Below, in pieces: positions 1 through 10,176 of a DNA stretch of 64,000 nucleotides. The position numbers and the translations under genes were made by a program. Below the pieces are notes generated by a model. The model was not told where the DNA came from and did not search any database. It was given only the letters and a program-made list of their open reading frames with translations. The stretch's first letter is position 1; each line of letters starts with the position of its first letter. The stretch comes from Sepiola atlantica (lineage: Eukaryota > Mollusca > Cephalopoda > Sepiida > Sepiolidae): positions 16,886,774-16,950,773 of the forward strand of contig OY744537.1 in assembly GCA_963556195.1 (NCBI GenBank). The letters run 5' to 3'.

Positions 1-39
1 ATAAATGAAAAAAAAAACTTTCTCATTTATTCACTTGGA

Positions 40-625
40 TTAGAAGACCGGTCACAGGACGAGTAAAATTAATTCTGCGAACAGAACAGTTTTGCACCAC
101 TTTTATGTTCATTTACGAAGATTAAAATCAACATATAATGCTACTAAACCGTATATCCAGAATCCTTATTCTAATTTTGATCAAAATCCATTACATGATT
201 TTGATTTAAAAAAATGTCTAAGCTTAAGAAAAAATTAAAATTCAGGGAATCTTGCTTAATTGGCGTCTACTGATTATGGATAAAATTCAATGCAAATCTG
301 AAATATTTTAATTTTTACATGGGAGTTTGTACAAATATCATGCCTCTAAAAACCCTTTAAAATACTACAAAGAAACTGAAATTTGGGGAATACTTGTTGT
401 TAAAATTTCACAAAAATTGGAGGTATCTGAATTTACACGAAAGACTTTCAGTCCCTGATTACCCCCTTTGCATAAAACTAAATATAGCACACATTACCCA
501 CCCTTATGCTTAGCAGCAGTGTTCCAAAATTCATAACGATTGGTTAATTAGTTTAGGAGTTTATCCCTTACATAGAAATATATAAACATATACACATACT
601 GAACTTTATGTATATAAAGATTATA
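40..625 (-). mobile_element. Non-autonomous Helitron-like element, family H1, copy A
   Basis: The sequence matches, in the opposite direction, the repeat at 21847..22376, and a shorter copy at 37966..38325. All three share a segment around 500..560 (in reverse, 'CTAATTAACCAATCGTTATG') and a segment around 80..110 encoding no protein. Read on the minus strand the element ends near 43..40 in CTAA, after a weak hairpin and about eight bases. This is the CTRR-type 3' end of Helitrons, better preserved in the 21.8 kb copy. No Rep/helicase ORF is present, so it would depend on an autonomous partner. Family homology is seen directly; the Helitron assignment is inferred from the 3' termini. Confidence 0.6.
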
Positions 626-1205
626 TTAAAAGATTTGAAAAAATATGTAATTATAAGACAATGTAGATTGAGTCTACTATTATTCTAACACTCAATGTCA
701 TGTTCATCGCATCTATAAATAAGAGAACGATATTCGTCTGCTGCTGAATGAATAGCAATAATGCAAGGGTCTGACAAATATTGGACCGTGTAGAGTTCTA
801 TTTAGTCTGAAAGAACAATGCTCTCAACATTTCAGACAGCGACAGGATTTAGATCAGAATCTCAGATGGTTTAAGAGCAGCAGCAAACAAGGTTACAAAA
901 CTGGCACACACATGGGTGTGTGCGTTGTGCATGTAACAACGATAGCCATTTCCATTGATTAACATCCAGCATTTGGAGGTTAGTGAAAGGAATTTGGCCA
1001 ACTGCCCAGCATTATACAAATCAAAACAAATGTGAGGTGAAGATGAGAAAAACTGTTCGCCATTTGAAAAAGCAACTGACAAAAGTATGATCAGCAGTTA
1101 GGGCAGTGGTAACGTATGAAAATAAGTCCAAACCGTCTGTCCAGTCATTGAAGCAAGTGATAGAAATTAGGATATAAAAATACGTAAGGGATAAAATAAT
1201 ATATA
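626..1205. other. No recognisable feature
   Basis: Unique-looking AT-rich DNA. A 77-codon minus-strand frame at 849..1082 has no recognisable motif and is not supported by flanking splice or promoter signals. Confidence 0.6.
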
Positions 1206-1560
1206 AATTAGAAAGAGAGGAGAAAGCGAGAGGGGAGAGAAGAGAGACGTGAGAAGAGAGAGAGAAGAGGATAAAAGAGAAGAGAAGAGGATAAAAGAGA
1301 AGAGAAGACGCAGGATAAAAAAGAGAAGAGAAGACGCAGGATAAAAGAGAGAAGAGAAGACGCAGGATAAAAGAGAGAAGAGAAGACGCAGGATAAAAGA
1401 GAGGAGAAGACGCAGGATAAAAGAGAAAGAAAAGAAGAGAGAAGAGTGAAGATAAGAGATAGGAGAGAAGAGCGAAGAAAAGAGAACGAAAAGAGCGAAG
1501 AAAAGAGAACGAGGAAAGAAGAGGGAGAAAAAGAAGGAGAAAGAGGAAAAGAGGGAGAGT
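1206..1560. repeat. Polypurine/polypyrimidine tract with 26-bp tandem units
   Basis: The plus strand is almost pure A and G for about 350 bp. Its centre (about 1285..1430) is a tandem repeat built on GAAGACGCAGGATAAAAGAG, with the GACGCAGG core at 1307, 1333, 1359, 1385 and 1409, giving a period of 26, 26, 26 and then 24 bp. Long minus-strand frames here (Ser/Leu/Phe-rich) are by-products of the polypyrimidine strand. Such tracts can form triplex DNA; that is inference. Confidence 0.85.
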
Positions 1561-2159
1561 AAAGCTCATTATAGAGAAAGAAAAAAAGGTGAAGGCTGGA
1601 AAGCAAATTATGGTTTAGGAGGTAAGGATTGAAACCATGCAGGGTGGGGGTTGGGGGGAGTTAGAGGGTTTGCATGATGAAACAAATAAGGCAATTATTT
1701 CAAGTATCTGCCATGTTGTATTTTGAGGGCTGTATCAAATACTCATTTTTGCCTAGGGCCCTGGAAGACTTTCTAGCATGTTCATAGTCTATTGGCCTCC
1801 TGCCAGCCTTTCTTGCTTGTGGGTCAGTCAAATCCCTTCGCCTATAACCCCCCCCCCCTCCACCTAGTCCCATGAATCATGTGAAGGTGTCCAGTATGTG
1901 AAGCATGGAACAGGAAGACATGTGTTGTGAGACAAACGACCAGCTAGCCAGAATTGGACAATACTTCTTACCTCTGCAGGGTGTGTGTGTGTGTGGGGGG
2001 GGGGGGGGTAGAAGAAAATAATAAATTCCAATGATAATCAACTTTTGCTAGAAAAAAATATAAACAAAAAAAGTGAAACATTTTCTTTGCACTCCCACCC
2101 CCGCCCACCTTGCTGGATAATTGTTATCTTCCTCATTTCAAATAGAAACAAAAAGACTA
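1561..2159. other. Low-complexity DNA with C and G runs, no gene
   Basis: Contains a run of C near 1847..1858, a (GT)n/G-run at 1981..2009 and otherwise unremarkable sequence. I recognise no element here. Confidence 0.6.
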
Positions 2160-2340
2160 ATAAAAACATCATCACTATCATCATCTGCTGGCACGTGTTG
2201 GAAGCAAGGCGATTTATATTGGAAGGCTTTTAAAAATGGACTTCTAAACAAACCTATCTCTGACCAGGTCTTTATTTATTCCTTCTTTCTCTCAAAAACA
2301 AAATGTCTTTAAGCAATTTTAGCACAGGTTTCATTTATTT
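2160..2340 (+). mobile_element. Diverged copy of the SINE-like repeat seen at 41160..41590
   Basis: The stretch from 'CTGGCACGTGTTGGAAGC' to about 2300 aligns with 41185..41275. Both carry TGGACTTC/TGACTTCC, then AAAC, then the shared core 'AACCTATCTCTG', then GGTC-TTATTTAT. The insertion disrupts any reading frame. The family is unnamed here; its 5' part resembles repeats that I associate with molluscs. Confidence 0.5.
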
Positions 2341-2399
2341 TATACTAGGAAAAACATGCAAACAAAGGATACCATTTTCCCAGTCTAGAAAAAATATGT

Positions 2400-2700
2400 T
2401 CCCTCCATTCGTATATTTTTTCTAGGCTGGGAAGATGATATGGTGAACGAACATAATACACTGACCCCCCCCCCCCCCCAAAGGAGTACGTAATGACCGA
2501 GAGGATGATATGATGAATGAACACTACTCCCCCACCTAAAAAAACGAGGAGTTAATGTCTGGAGGAGGATATCATGAAAACAGAAGAGATACTACATCCT
2601 CCCCCTCCCCCAAAGGAGGATGAAATATCTGGGAGGATTAGCCCCACACTCTTAAAAAGGAGGAGGTAATTCCTGGAAGGACGGTCTTGTAACAAAAGAA
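2400..2700 (+). repeat. Dispersed element with internal ~70-bp tandem units, copy 1
   Basis: Four imperfect units each contain AAAGGAG-GTAATG-CTGGGAGGATG-TATCATGA-AACAGAACAGATACTAC-like blocks separated by runs of C. The same tandem structure recurs at 26770..27025 and 32590..32830, so the tandem block is part of a dispersed repeat and is not a local expansion. Confidence 0.7.
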
Positions 2701-2734
2701 CTGATACAAAATGTGTAAATTGGTATAGAAAGCA

Positions 2735-2880
2735 AAAAAAAAAATGTCTCATTATGGAAATAGATTTGTGTTCTCCCTTCGTCGGGCAGACTTTAGTGTG
2801 ACAAGGATGGATATATATTTACAAATGAATACACATCCCTCTTTATTATAGAGGGACGGATTATTGAACATGTCTTAATT
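2735..2880 (+). repeat. Dispersed repeat R3, copy 1
   Basis: Shared blocks are 'TCATTATGGAAATAGA', 'GACAAGGATGGATATATATT' and 'TCTTTATTATAGAG'. They recur in this order at 25970..26240 and, in part, at 29350..29450, and in reverse at about 18140..18270. There is no coding content and the class is unknown. Confidence 0.6.
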
Positions 2881-3070
2881 TCTTTTTTAAACTCATGGAA
2901 TTTACCGAACTGAAATCAAATACGATGGTTTAAAGACACAATTTCATACTCAAGTAATTCCTGAACTCACGTTGGCCTGAAGTTATGGCTGTCTTTCTCT
3001 TATTTGTACTTACTTGTGAGAGGGAAACTTATCTTCAACTTTCTGTTCCTTCTGAAGTATACAGTAAACT

Positions 3071-3097
<27 letters not shown>
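3071..3097. repeat. (TA)n microsatellite
   Basis: Thirteen TA dinucleotides immediately upstream of the LINE A 5' region. Confidence 0.95.
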
Positions 3098-3101
<4 letters not shown>

Positions 3102-3966
3102 TTTTTGTTTCTTTTTAACCTGCGGGGCTTGAAAATACACGACTAGTACACGGGCACAAGCTATTTTCCTCTCTCGGTGTATTGGACCCGTATGACCTTG
3201 TCAGGCCATCCATCTAAGAGAAGGAAATCTCTGATAATAAAACCTTGCTACCAACTACTTACGTCGTGGCAGCAGACCATTGGGGAGGGAGGCCTCCTTA
3301 GTCCTGATCGACAACCTTCCTAGAGCTGGAATCTCAAACAAAATATCCGGTTTGCAAGCCTATAATTGCTTAAGGAGTAGATAGTTTCTGCCTATCGCCA
3401 GCCTTTGTGCTCCTTCTCTGTCTATTATACAGGCGCAGAGGTACCAGCGCTGGGACGCATAAAAAAACCTAGTGCCTGGCCTTGTTTCCTTACTAGGACA
3501 ATGAATATCGTTTCTCTTTCTCTCTATTTGGGCAACTTGGGGAAAGTTTTTTCATCACTAAGTCTTACATGACCAGTCTGGGTCGCTCTTGTTCCGACAG
3601 GTAAAGGTTAGACAGCTTGTCTGGCTGCTGTTTCCGACTGACAGAACAGGAGCCCAACCGCTTGGGTAGCGCTAAGAACGGCTGCTCCATCATCAATTGC
3701 ATAATACCATGGGTAGTTGTACGTGCCATGTCGCGCATGGAAAGGGACCCTACAGTTATCTCCAGTGGGCTTTCCTGAACCCACAACCCCCCAAGGACCA
3801 GGTCGTGACTAATAGACTGGTTGTGTGAGCTTATTGGCACCTAACAAGCACCAACCTTGCCCACCCCACTCTATATCAAAACAAGCATAGCATTGCAAAA
3901 AAAATCAAATCAAACCTAAACCAGACACCCAACAAAAAACACCTTTGCCTCCGCCCTTGAGGCTTG

Positions 3967-4545
3967 CAGTCACAAATATCCGGGGACTTTGAACCAACAT
4001 CAACGACGTAGAAACTTTTCTCCTGACAAACTCCCTGGATATCCTAGCACTAAGTGAAACAAACCTTCAATCCTCAATCTCCTCTCACCACTTTAACATG
4101 ACTGACTACCTTCCACTCTACCGTAAAGACTGACAAATATATGCATGGGCTAGGAGTTTATGTTCGGAACACCTTCCCCCTGACTAGAGAGCATAGGTTA
4201 GAATCAGATGACCAAGACTACATGTGCTTTAGATTGACTTTACATAACATTAGTTACTTATATTTCTGATACTATTCACCTTCCACCCAGGACTGTACCA
4301 TGCTAAACTGTCTCTGAAAGCATAGAGCACTCACTTGACTCGCATGCCCAGATACATGTATTTAGGGATTTTAATGCACACCACCGTGACTGGTTGTGAT
4401 TCTCCAGACTTACTGACGCAGCCGACAACTCTACGTATAATTTCTCCTTAGCTCACTCCTCTCTCTCAGACTGTTGATTCCCCGACCCGCATCTCCGATC
4501 AAGTAGACCAGCAAGCCTCACTTTTAGACCTGTTCTGGACCTCAA
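3967..4545 (+). pseudogene. LINE A endonuclease domain remnant
   Basis: Read across frames, this gives NIRGL, then TNINDVETFLLTNSLDILAL, then SETNL, followed by DYLPLYRKD, and later FNAHHRDW near 4372..4400 and a region ending in a GNADHIE-like segment near 4583. These correspond to the N-terminal, Asp/Glu and FNAHH-W motifs of APE-type LINE endonucleases, which nick the target DNA for target-primed reverse transcription. Stops and frame changes occur roughly every 50-100 bp, so no active enzyme can be made. Confidence 0.7.
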
Positions 4546-5098
4546 TGCTCGAGGCTTGTGTGACAAAAGCTCATAGCCCACTCGGGAATGCTGATCACAT
4601 TGAACTAATGATTTATATCACCCTAAAAAGTCGCCCAAAAGCTGATGAGTCATTGCTCAAAACAATGAGATACTATGAACAGGTTGATTTTGAGTCCATC
4701 AGAGATCACATCAGCGACGCGCCATGGAGGGAAACCTCAGTGTGCAAACGAGTTAACTGAATGGGTCAAAGCAGGCATTGCAGCCTATGTCCTCATGCAA
4801 AAATTCTTTAGCAAGTCCCACCCTCCCCAATGGTTTACCTCGGAATGTGCAGCTGCCATTGCTGAGAGGCAGCAAGCATTCCGTAAATTCGGCCGCCATA
4901 AGTAAGCTACTAATAGACAGAAATTTATAGAGTCACAAAATAATTGTATGGCCGTGATAGGTGTAGCAAAGAGAAGGTATACAGAGATAACCAAAAAACG
5001 CATTCAGTCACAGAAACTAGGCACTCACGATTTCTGGAAAATCTACAATAGTGTGGTGAACAATTGTCAATCAACCATTCCCCCACTATGAAACCACA
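4546..5098 (+). pseudogene. LINE A linker between endonuclease and RT
   Basis: Two overlapping frames at 4545..4760 and 4675..4905 are successive pieces of the same protein separated by a frameshift. The second includes 'PPQWFTSECAAAIAERQQAF', typical of the EN-RT linker of Jockey/CR1-type elements. Degraded. Confidence 0.65.
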
Positions 5099-6029
5099 AT
5101 GTCATTTGCACGGCAACTGATAAGGCTGAACTACTTGCCCAACATTTCGCCTCAAACTCCACTTTGGACTCAGAAAATTACCCCCTCCCTAAATTCCCAT
5201 TGCGGACCGAAGCCACACTTGAAAACCTGGTTATCACCCCATCCTAGAGACATCATAAAAAACCTTGAAACCTCCAAAGCTTGTGGGCCTGATCTTATAC
5301 CTGTAATAGTAATAAAGAAATGCTCTGCTGAACTGAACCCTGTCCTCTACAAACTCTACAACAAATGCCTAGCTGAATCTTGCTTTCCCGATAGCTGAAA
5401 ATTGTCTCTGTGGTACCAGTCTTCAAGAATTCTGGGGATAGAACTGATCCTCAGAACTACCGCCCAATCAATCTACTCCCAGTCTTTGCTAAAAATCTTT
5501 GAATCCTTAATCAATCTAGCGATAGTCCGGCTCTTAGTAAATGCTAAACTTCTTTCTGACTGCCAGTACTGATTTAGACAAGCATGATCTACTGCGGACA
5601 TCCTAACGGTCATCTCTGAACGCATGTATCATACACTCGACAAGGCAGGTGAAGGTAGGGCAGTAGCTCTTGATATATCCAAGGCTTTTGACAGGGTATC
5701 TCCTGAAAATATGCTCATATGGTATTATTGGGCAAATATTTAATATCATTAGATCCTTCCTAACCAAAAGAAAGATCCAGGTTGTCCTCGATGGCTCTTC
5801 ATCTAAGCAGCATGACATAAATGCTGGTGTACCCCAGGAATCTATTCTTGGACCTTTATTGTTCCTGATCTTCATAAACGATCTCCCTGATGACATCGAG
5901 TCTGAGATTGGTATATTTGCTGACACCACGCTTTACTCTCATCATGTGGGTAAAACGGACGCGATCATATCCAAAGCAATGGCTGAATCCATAGAAAATG
6001 ACCTCCAGACTAGTGGATTGGGGTCATAA
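5099..6029 (+). pseudogene. LINE A reverse transcriptase core remnant
   Basis: Recognisable RT blocks in order: IKNLETSKACGPDLIP (5260..5310), [14 protein letters not shown], a split block corresponding to [16 protein letters not shown] across frames (5455..5510), VALDISKAFDRVSPE (5665..5710), RSFLTKRKIQVVLDG, INAGVPQESILGPLLFLIFI (5820..5875) and GIFADTTLYS (5911..5940). The catalytic box expected as FADD reads FAD-T: one Asp codon is missing at about 5925, and this alone would inactivate the polymerase. In-frame stops also occur before 5600. RT would normally copy the LINE RNA at a nicked genomic target. Confidence 0.85.
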
Positions 6030-6095
6030 ATGGCTGGTAACTTTTAATGCCGCAAAGACAATAACTACAAGAAACCTTTCCAACCACCGATTGTC

Positions 6096-6767
6096 ATGGC
6101 AAATAACACCCTACCTGAGAGTTCAACATTCAAACTCCTCGGCCTAACCTTCACAGGTAACATGAATTGGAACAAATACATTGAAGACATTGCCAAGGCT
6201 GTCGCAAAGAAGGTTGGCTCCCTCTACCATGCTAGTAAACTCCTCACACCTGACATTATCCTGTATCTCTACAAAGCCACCATCCGTCCATGCATGGAGT
6301 ACTGTTGCCACATCTGGGCTGGTGCATCATCCACTAGTCTCTCCCTCTTAGACAAGGTCCAAAAAAGAGTCGCCAACCCAATAGGTCCCTCACTATCAAC
6401 CAAGCTCCAGCTACTGTCCATTCGCCGCAATGTTGCATTCTTGTGCTTGTTTTACAAATACTTCAATGGATTGTGTTCCAATAAATTAGCTACTCTGGTG
6501 CCCCCCCCCCCTCGACGTAAATACACTAGACCAACTCGACAATCAGCTAAATCCCATCCATTCACTGTGGAGCTCCCCAGATGCTGGAGAGCCTTCTACT
6601 CCAATAGCTTCTTTTCGCGTGCTGCTGGCCTCTGGAACTCTCTCCCTGCTCCCTGTTTCCCCAACAGTACCGACATGCAGAGCTTTAAAACTAATGTAAA
6701 CAGACATCTCGCTACATTGCTCCCAACTTGGGATGACACCCAAAACCTACACTCTAATTCTCAGTAA
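6096..6767 (+). pseudogene. LINE A RT C-terminal region (223-codon open segment)
   Basis: The longest intact piece of LINE A. It begins with FKLLGLTFTGNMNWNKYIED, continues with IRPCMEYCCHIWAGAS and LLDKVQKRV, and ends with SFFSRAAGLWNSLPAPCFPN plus SFKTNVNRHL. This order (thumb, 'YCCHIWAGAS', 'KVQKR', 'AAGLWNSLP', 'FK-N') is the standard C-terminus of Jockey/CR1-like LINE proteins. It lies in a different frame from the RT core (a frameshift between 6029 and 6096) and is unlikely to be expressed on its own. A run of ten C at 6501..6510 lies within it. Confidence 0.85.
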
Positions 6768-6887
6768 CCCTTTACGTCTACAGTGACGGCCTGCCTTGTT
6801 TGGGGTGAGATATATAATAGATTAAATCAGGGTTTGTTTTCTATCATTTATAAATACCTAGTCATAAAGAAACATTTTTTATAGTCC

Positions 6888-7440
6888 CTTAGCCTTTTGG
6901 CTAAGATCAAAGGGTAGTATCTGTTCTCAGTATCCCAACGATATCAGACATTTCACTATCTATAAAACTAATGTGTATATATAAAAAATTATGACAATGC
7001 AAATTACAAATGTATATTACAGAATATTAATTTATTAAAAACTGTTTATAAAAAAAACATGTAAATTAGGAATACTTAAAACTGTTTGTGGGTGTTTGCA
7101 AATTACACAAAATCTTATGATGTATCATTGAATTTTTATTCAGATACATTGATACCAGTCGAGGATACATCTGACAGAATGCGAGTTGTTGTGGTTTCTT
7201 CTGGCCCTGTTCTGGGTAGTCCTAGGTGGTCCACACTTCCAGGATTTACCTTCTCTCTTCGAGAAGGAGTTGGTTTATGGCCAATTGCCTGAGGCACCCC
7301 TACTGGGGAATGCGGACGGGGCTGCTTAGGCATTTATGGGGGAGGCAGAGTGTGCTACTTCTTGTGTGTTCGTCTACTATCCCCACTTTCCAGCCTTGTG
7401 CCACATCTTACCGCAGTGGGAGGGAGGTAGATACTTGTTG
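6888..7440 (+). mobile_element. U2 snRNA-headed SINE-like element, copy 1 (interrupted)
   Basis: Positions 6888..6955 match the 5' end of U2 snRNA: stem-loop I as CTTAGCC-TTTT-GGCTAAG, then GATCAA, then GGGTAGTATCTGTTCT. After about 185 bp of AT-rich sequence, 7144..7440 matches the body of the copies at 28.5 and 54.0 kb. Matching stems are CCTTCTC/GAGAAGG (7249..7255, 7261..7267) and AGTTGG/CCAATT (7268..7273, 7281..7286), then CCCC-TACT-GGGG. No coding potential. The AT-rich interruption may be a later insertion or a diverged segment; I cannot tell which. Confidence 0.75.
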
Positions 7441-8631
7441 TATCATAGAATTAAGTAAGCATAACCTGTTTTGATGTTAATATAGTTAAGATAAGAATCA
7501 GAGAATTGAATTGCAGTATCAGTGAATGGAGATGAGAATTCCACCAAAAGAAATTGTCTAACAATGCAATCACAATGGTAGCTTCTTTAGAGGCGTAAGA
7601 TTATTGGTCAACATGGCTCATCTGATCAGCAGCTGACATGTTTTTCATTCTGCCATAATTGAAATATTTTCAGCTTAGATTCGAATTCAAAATCCCTGAT
7701 TAATATCTGAGTGAAAAATCTTCACTTCCTGTTGTAATAGACCAATTATATAATTGGTAAAATTCTAAATATTAGTCATTTTATACAAGTGCATTTGCAG
7801 AAAAAATGTAAACCAAGATGTTCTTACTGACTTTCTGGTTCTTTTTAGTAGCACTGGATTTCTGAAAGAAAAGCTTTTTTTTCCAATCTCTTGAAATAAT
7901 TCAAGAGGAAATTTTTTTTTCAGAAATTCAATGTTCCCCAAAATAATGGCATTCTGATTTTGCATTGATAGTTTGGGTATGAAGCCTCATGCCTTGACAA
8001 CTATTAATTTTATTAGAATTAAGTATTTAATTGTGTAATTATAATAAATTACAGTTTATTCTCACTAATGAACAAATTCACGCTGATTATTCGATAACCA
8101 TCTAAAAATATAATCTTATGTGAAATTAACACTGATCAGTTTATGAAGAAATAGATAGCAGCTCTTCTTGACTAGCATCATCATCCTTGTTGTGTTTATC
8201 AAAATCTTTCAGACGACAAGTTTGAAAATGAATTCTTTACTTTATCCTGGACATGGCTATGTTTCCTCTTTATATCTAGGAGTCAGAACTATAGAACAAT
8301 TAGACCGACAATATGTCCCTTGTTTATTACAAAATTCACTAAAAATTACTGAACATGGAATTCACCTTAATATATATAACCCGAGAGTACACGGGCCAAA
8401 AATTGATACAAAAAAATAAAAGATAGGAATGCTAATCTGACAGTATTACTAAATGGTAACAATAGAGATTTTTCCAAATCCAGATGAGAAATAGTCATTT
8501 CCAGGAGAGCTTTGATATTCTGGGAACGGCCGATAAAAATCAGGAGAAAAAAAAAAAATAACAAAATAGAATTTTTTTTAAAACTTTAGTGTCTTCTCTA
8601 CTAAACTGTGACTGCCAATCATTCTGGTCAA
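7441..8631. other. No recognisable feature
   Basis: AT-rich, short spurious frames only. Confidence 0.6.
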
Positions 8632-8679
8632 CACCATCATCATCAACATAATCCACACCATCATCATCAACATAATCCA
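8632..8679. repeat. Two perfect 24-bp tandem units
   Basis: The unit CACCATCATCATCAACATAA-TCCA occurs twice head to tail, with a third copy starting (CACCAT). It is imbedded in CAT-rich simple sequence. Confidence 0.9.
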
Positions 8680-8795
8680 CACCATTTCGTTTCTTCCACA
8701 TGACCTTGGGAAGGGATGATAGCTATTTTGGCAATCGGATTGGTTAATTTCTCATTCAATATAGACGAATTTGTTTTTTTGTTTGTTTTTTACTG

Positions 8796-8852
8796 CAGAA
8801 TCAGCACTTATCAAGGCCAACAGCTACTCAAGGATAAGTATTAATGACTTAT
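8796..8852 (-). mobile_element. Isolated LINE B 3' tail
   Basis: On the minus strand it reads ATTAATACTTATCCTTGAGT, then AGCTGTTGGCCTTGATAAG. It is the same terminal hairpin that ends the LINE B copies at 23.0, 40.6, 43.9 and 58.5 kb. Only the tail is recognisable here, as expected for a severely 5'-truncated insertion or a SINE that uses the same tail. Confidence 0.65.
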
Positions 8853-9170
8853 TAGTATGATTTATGACAAGTATTTACTGACATTAGATTTGAAGAGGAC
8901 CTCGTTATAGCCCGCAGGGAAGCAGTATTCTGGCAACATGTTCCACATATGAGAATTTTATCCGAAAACTATTCATCAAACGAGATATTACTATTTTTTT
9001 TCAAAGTCTGTTAACACTGTCCATAATTATTTCTTATTTTATTGATGTAAATGTTATATTTCTGACTAAAATATTTACAACCAAAAAGATCCCCCCCACA
9101 TCCCTCAGATATAGATATCGATCAATACGTTAAGCTGATTAAGTACCACAGCATAAGTATGTGGCACACA

Positions 9171-9606
9171 GTAGAAATCAAACTCACTAACATAGTCATT
9201 GTCTGTGAGGTTCCATTGCTCACCACGGCTCAAAATTAAAATGCCCATGGTTGCAATAGATCATGAATGAGGGTCAACAGTAGAAATCAAACTCACTAAC
9301 ATAGTCATTGTCTGTGAGGTTCCATTGCTCACCACGGCTCAAAATTAAAATGCCCATGGTTGCAATAGATCATGAATGAGGGTCAACAGTGAAAATCAAA
9401 CTCACTAACATAGTCATTGTCTGTGAGGTTCCATTGCTCACCACGGCTCAAAATTAAAATGCCCATGGTTGCAATAGATCATGAATGAGGGTCAACAGTG
9501 AAAATCAAACTCACTAACATAGTCATTGTCTGTGAGGTTCCATTGCTCACCACGGCTCAAAATTAAAATGCCCATGGTTGCAATAGATCATGAATGAGGG
9601 TCAACA
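9171..9606. repeat. Four tandem copies of a 109-bp unit
   Basis: Units start at 9171, 9280, 9389 and 9498, with a partial fifth from 9607. They differ at only a few bases (GTAGAAATC in units 1-2, GTGAAAATC in units 3-4), so the expansion is recent. Each unit can fold: CCATTGC with GCAATAG and ACCACGG with CCATGGT flank an AAAATTAAAAT core. No open frame spans the array. Confidence 0.95.
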
Positions 9607-9619
9607 GTGAAAAGCAAAT

Positions 9620-10117
9620 GATTTAGTTTCTTTGAATGTTTGTGTTTATATATTCTGCATGGAGTGTAAATCAATCGTCAGGTCAAGATTTCATTCTGGC
9701 TCATATTTAAAATAGTGAAGACTTATTGCACGTCTAAGATTTAAGGCTTTCTTAATAGAATGATGGAATCGATAGTAAATATTTCACGGAGTCATAGTAA
9801 TAAATTTGTTCATGCTTGGTCAATTCAGAATGTAGATAACAGTTTGTTGACTTGTAGAATATTGGATTCACACTTAACTCTCATTCTAAGAATATACAGA
9901 AGTTATTTATAGAAAGAAAATAAAAATTGTATGTTGGTGCAACTGGCTTATTATACGATAGTAACAAAAATCAACTGCTCTTTTGTTAAAATATGAAACA
10001 GCCGAAATAATTATCCGAAATAAAATCATTACTTTGTTAAGTCTTAAATTTCCATTATGGAATACATTTTATTTAAATTTATTTATGATTATTAATTTCA
10101 TTTTTTTATTTTATTAA
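9620..10117. other. No recognisable feature
   Basis: AT-rich DNA without motifs that I can name. Confidence 0.6.
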
Positions 10118-10176
10118 CGAGTCATCGCTTATCAAGGCTAAAAAGCATTCGAGGATAAAGGTTAATGAGATAAAAT
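10118..10176 (-). mobile_element. Isolated LINE B 3' tail
   Basis: The minus strand reads TCATTAACCTTTATCCTCGA, then a GCC-TTGATAAG closing arm and GATGACTCGTTAAT. This is the same tail hairpin as in the other LINE B ends. Confidence 0.65.

Larger units (their letters stand above)
3117..6885 (+). mobile_element. LINE A: degenerate non-LTR retrotransposon (Jockey/CR1-like EN-RT)
   Basis: A single-orientation relic. It has a probable 5' leader (3117..3960), then an apurinic endonuclease-like domain, a linker, and a reverse transcriptase with a long C-terminal region ending at 6767, followed by about 120 bp of 3' sequence. The reading frame is broken by many stops and frameshifts, so the copy is dead. 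The order EN then RT on one strand, without LTRs or integrase, is that of Jockey/CR1-type LINEs. Exact ends are uncertain; the 3' side abuts a U2-headed SINE at 6888. Assignment to a specific clade would need a phylogeny. Confidence 0.85.

Noticed and set aside
1021..1606. Long Ser/Leu/Phe-rich frames on the minus strand (182 and 132 codons)
   Set aside because: They are the translation of a polypyrimidine strand, not a gene.
3565..3840. 91-codon minus-strand frame
   Set aside because: It lies opposite the 5' leader of LINE A and has no family motif.
8367..8564. 65-codon minus-strand hydrophobic frame
   Set aside because: Typical of AT-rich random sequence (Phe/Leu/Ile-rich) with no supporting signal.
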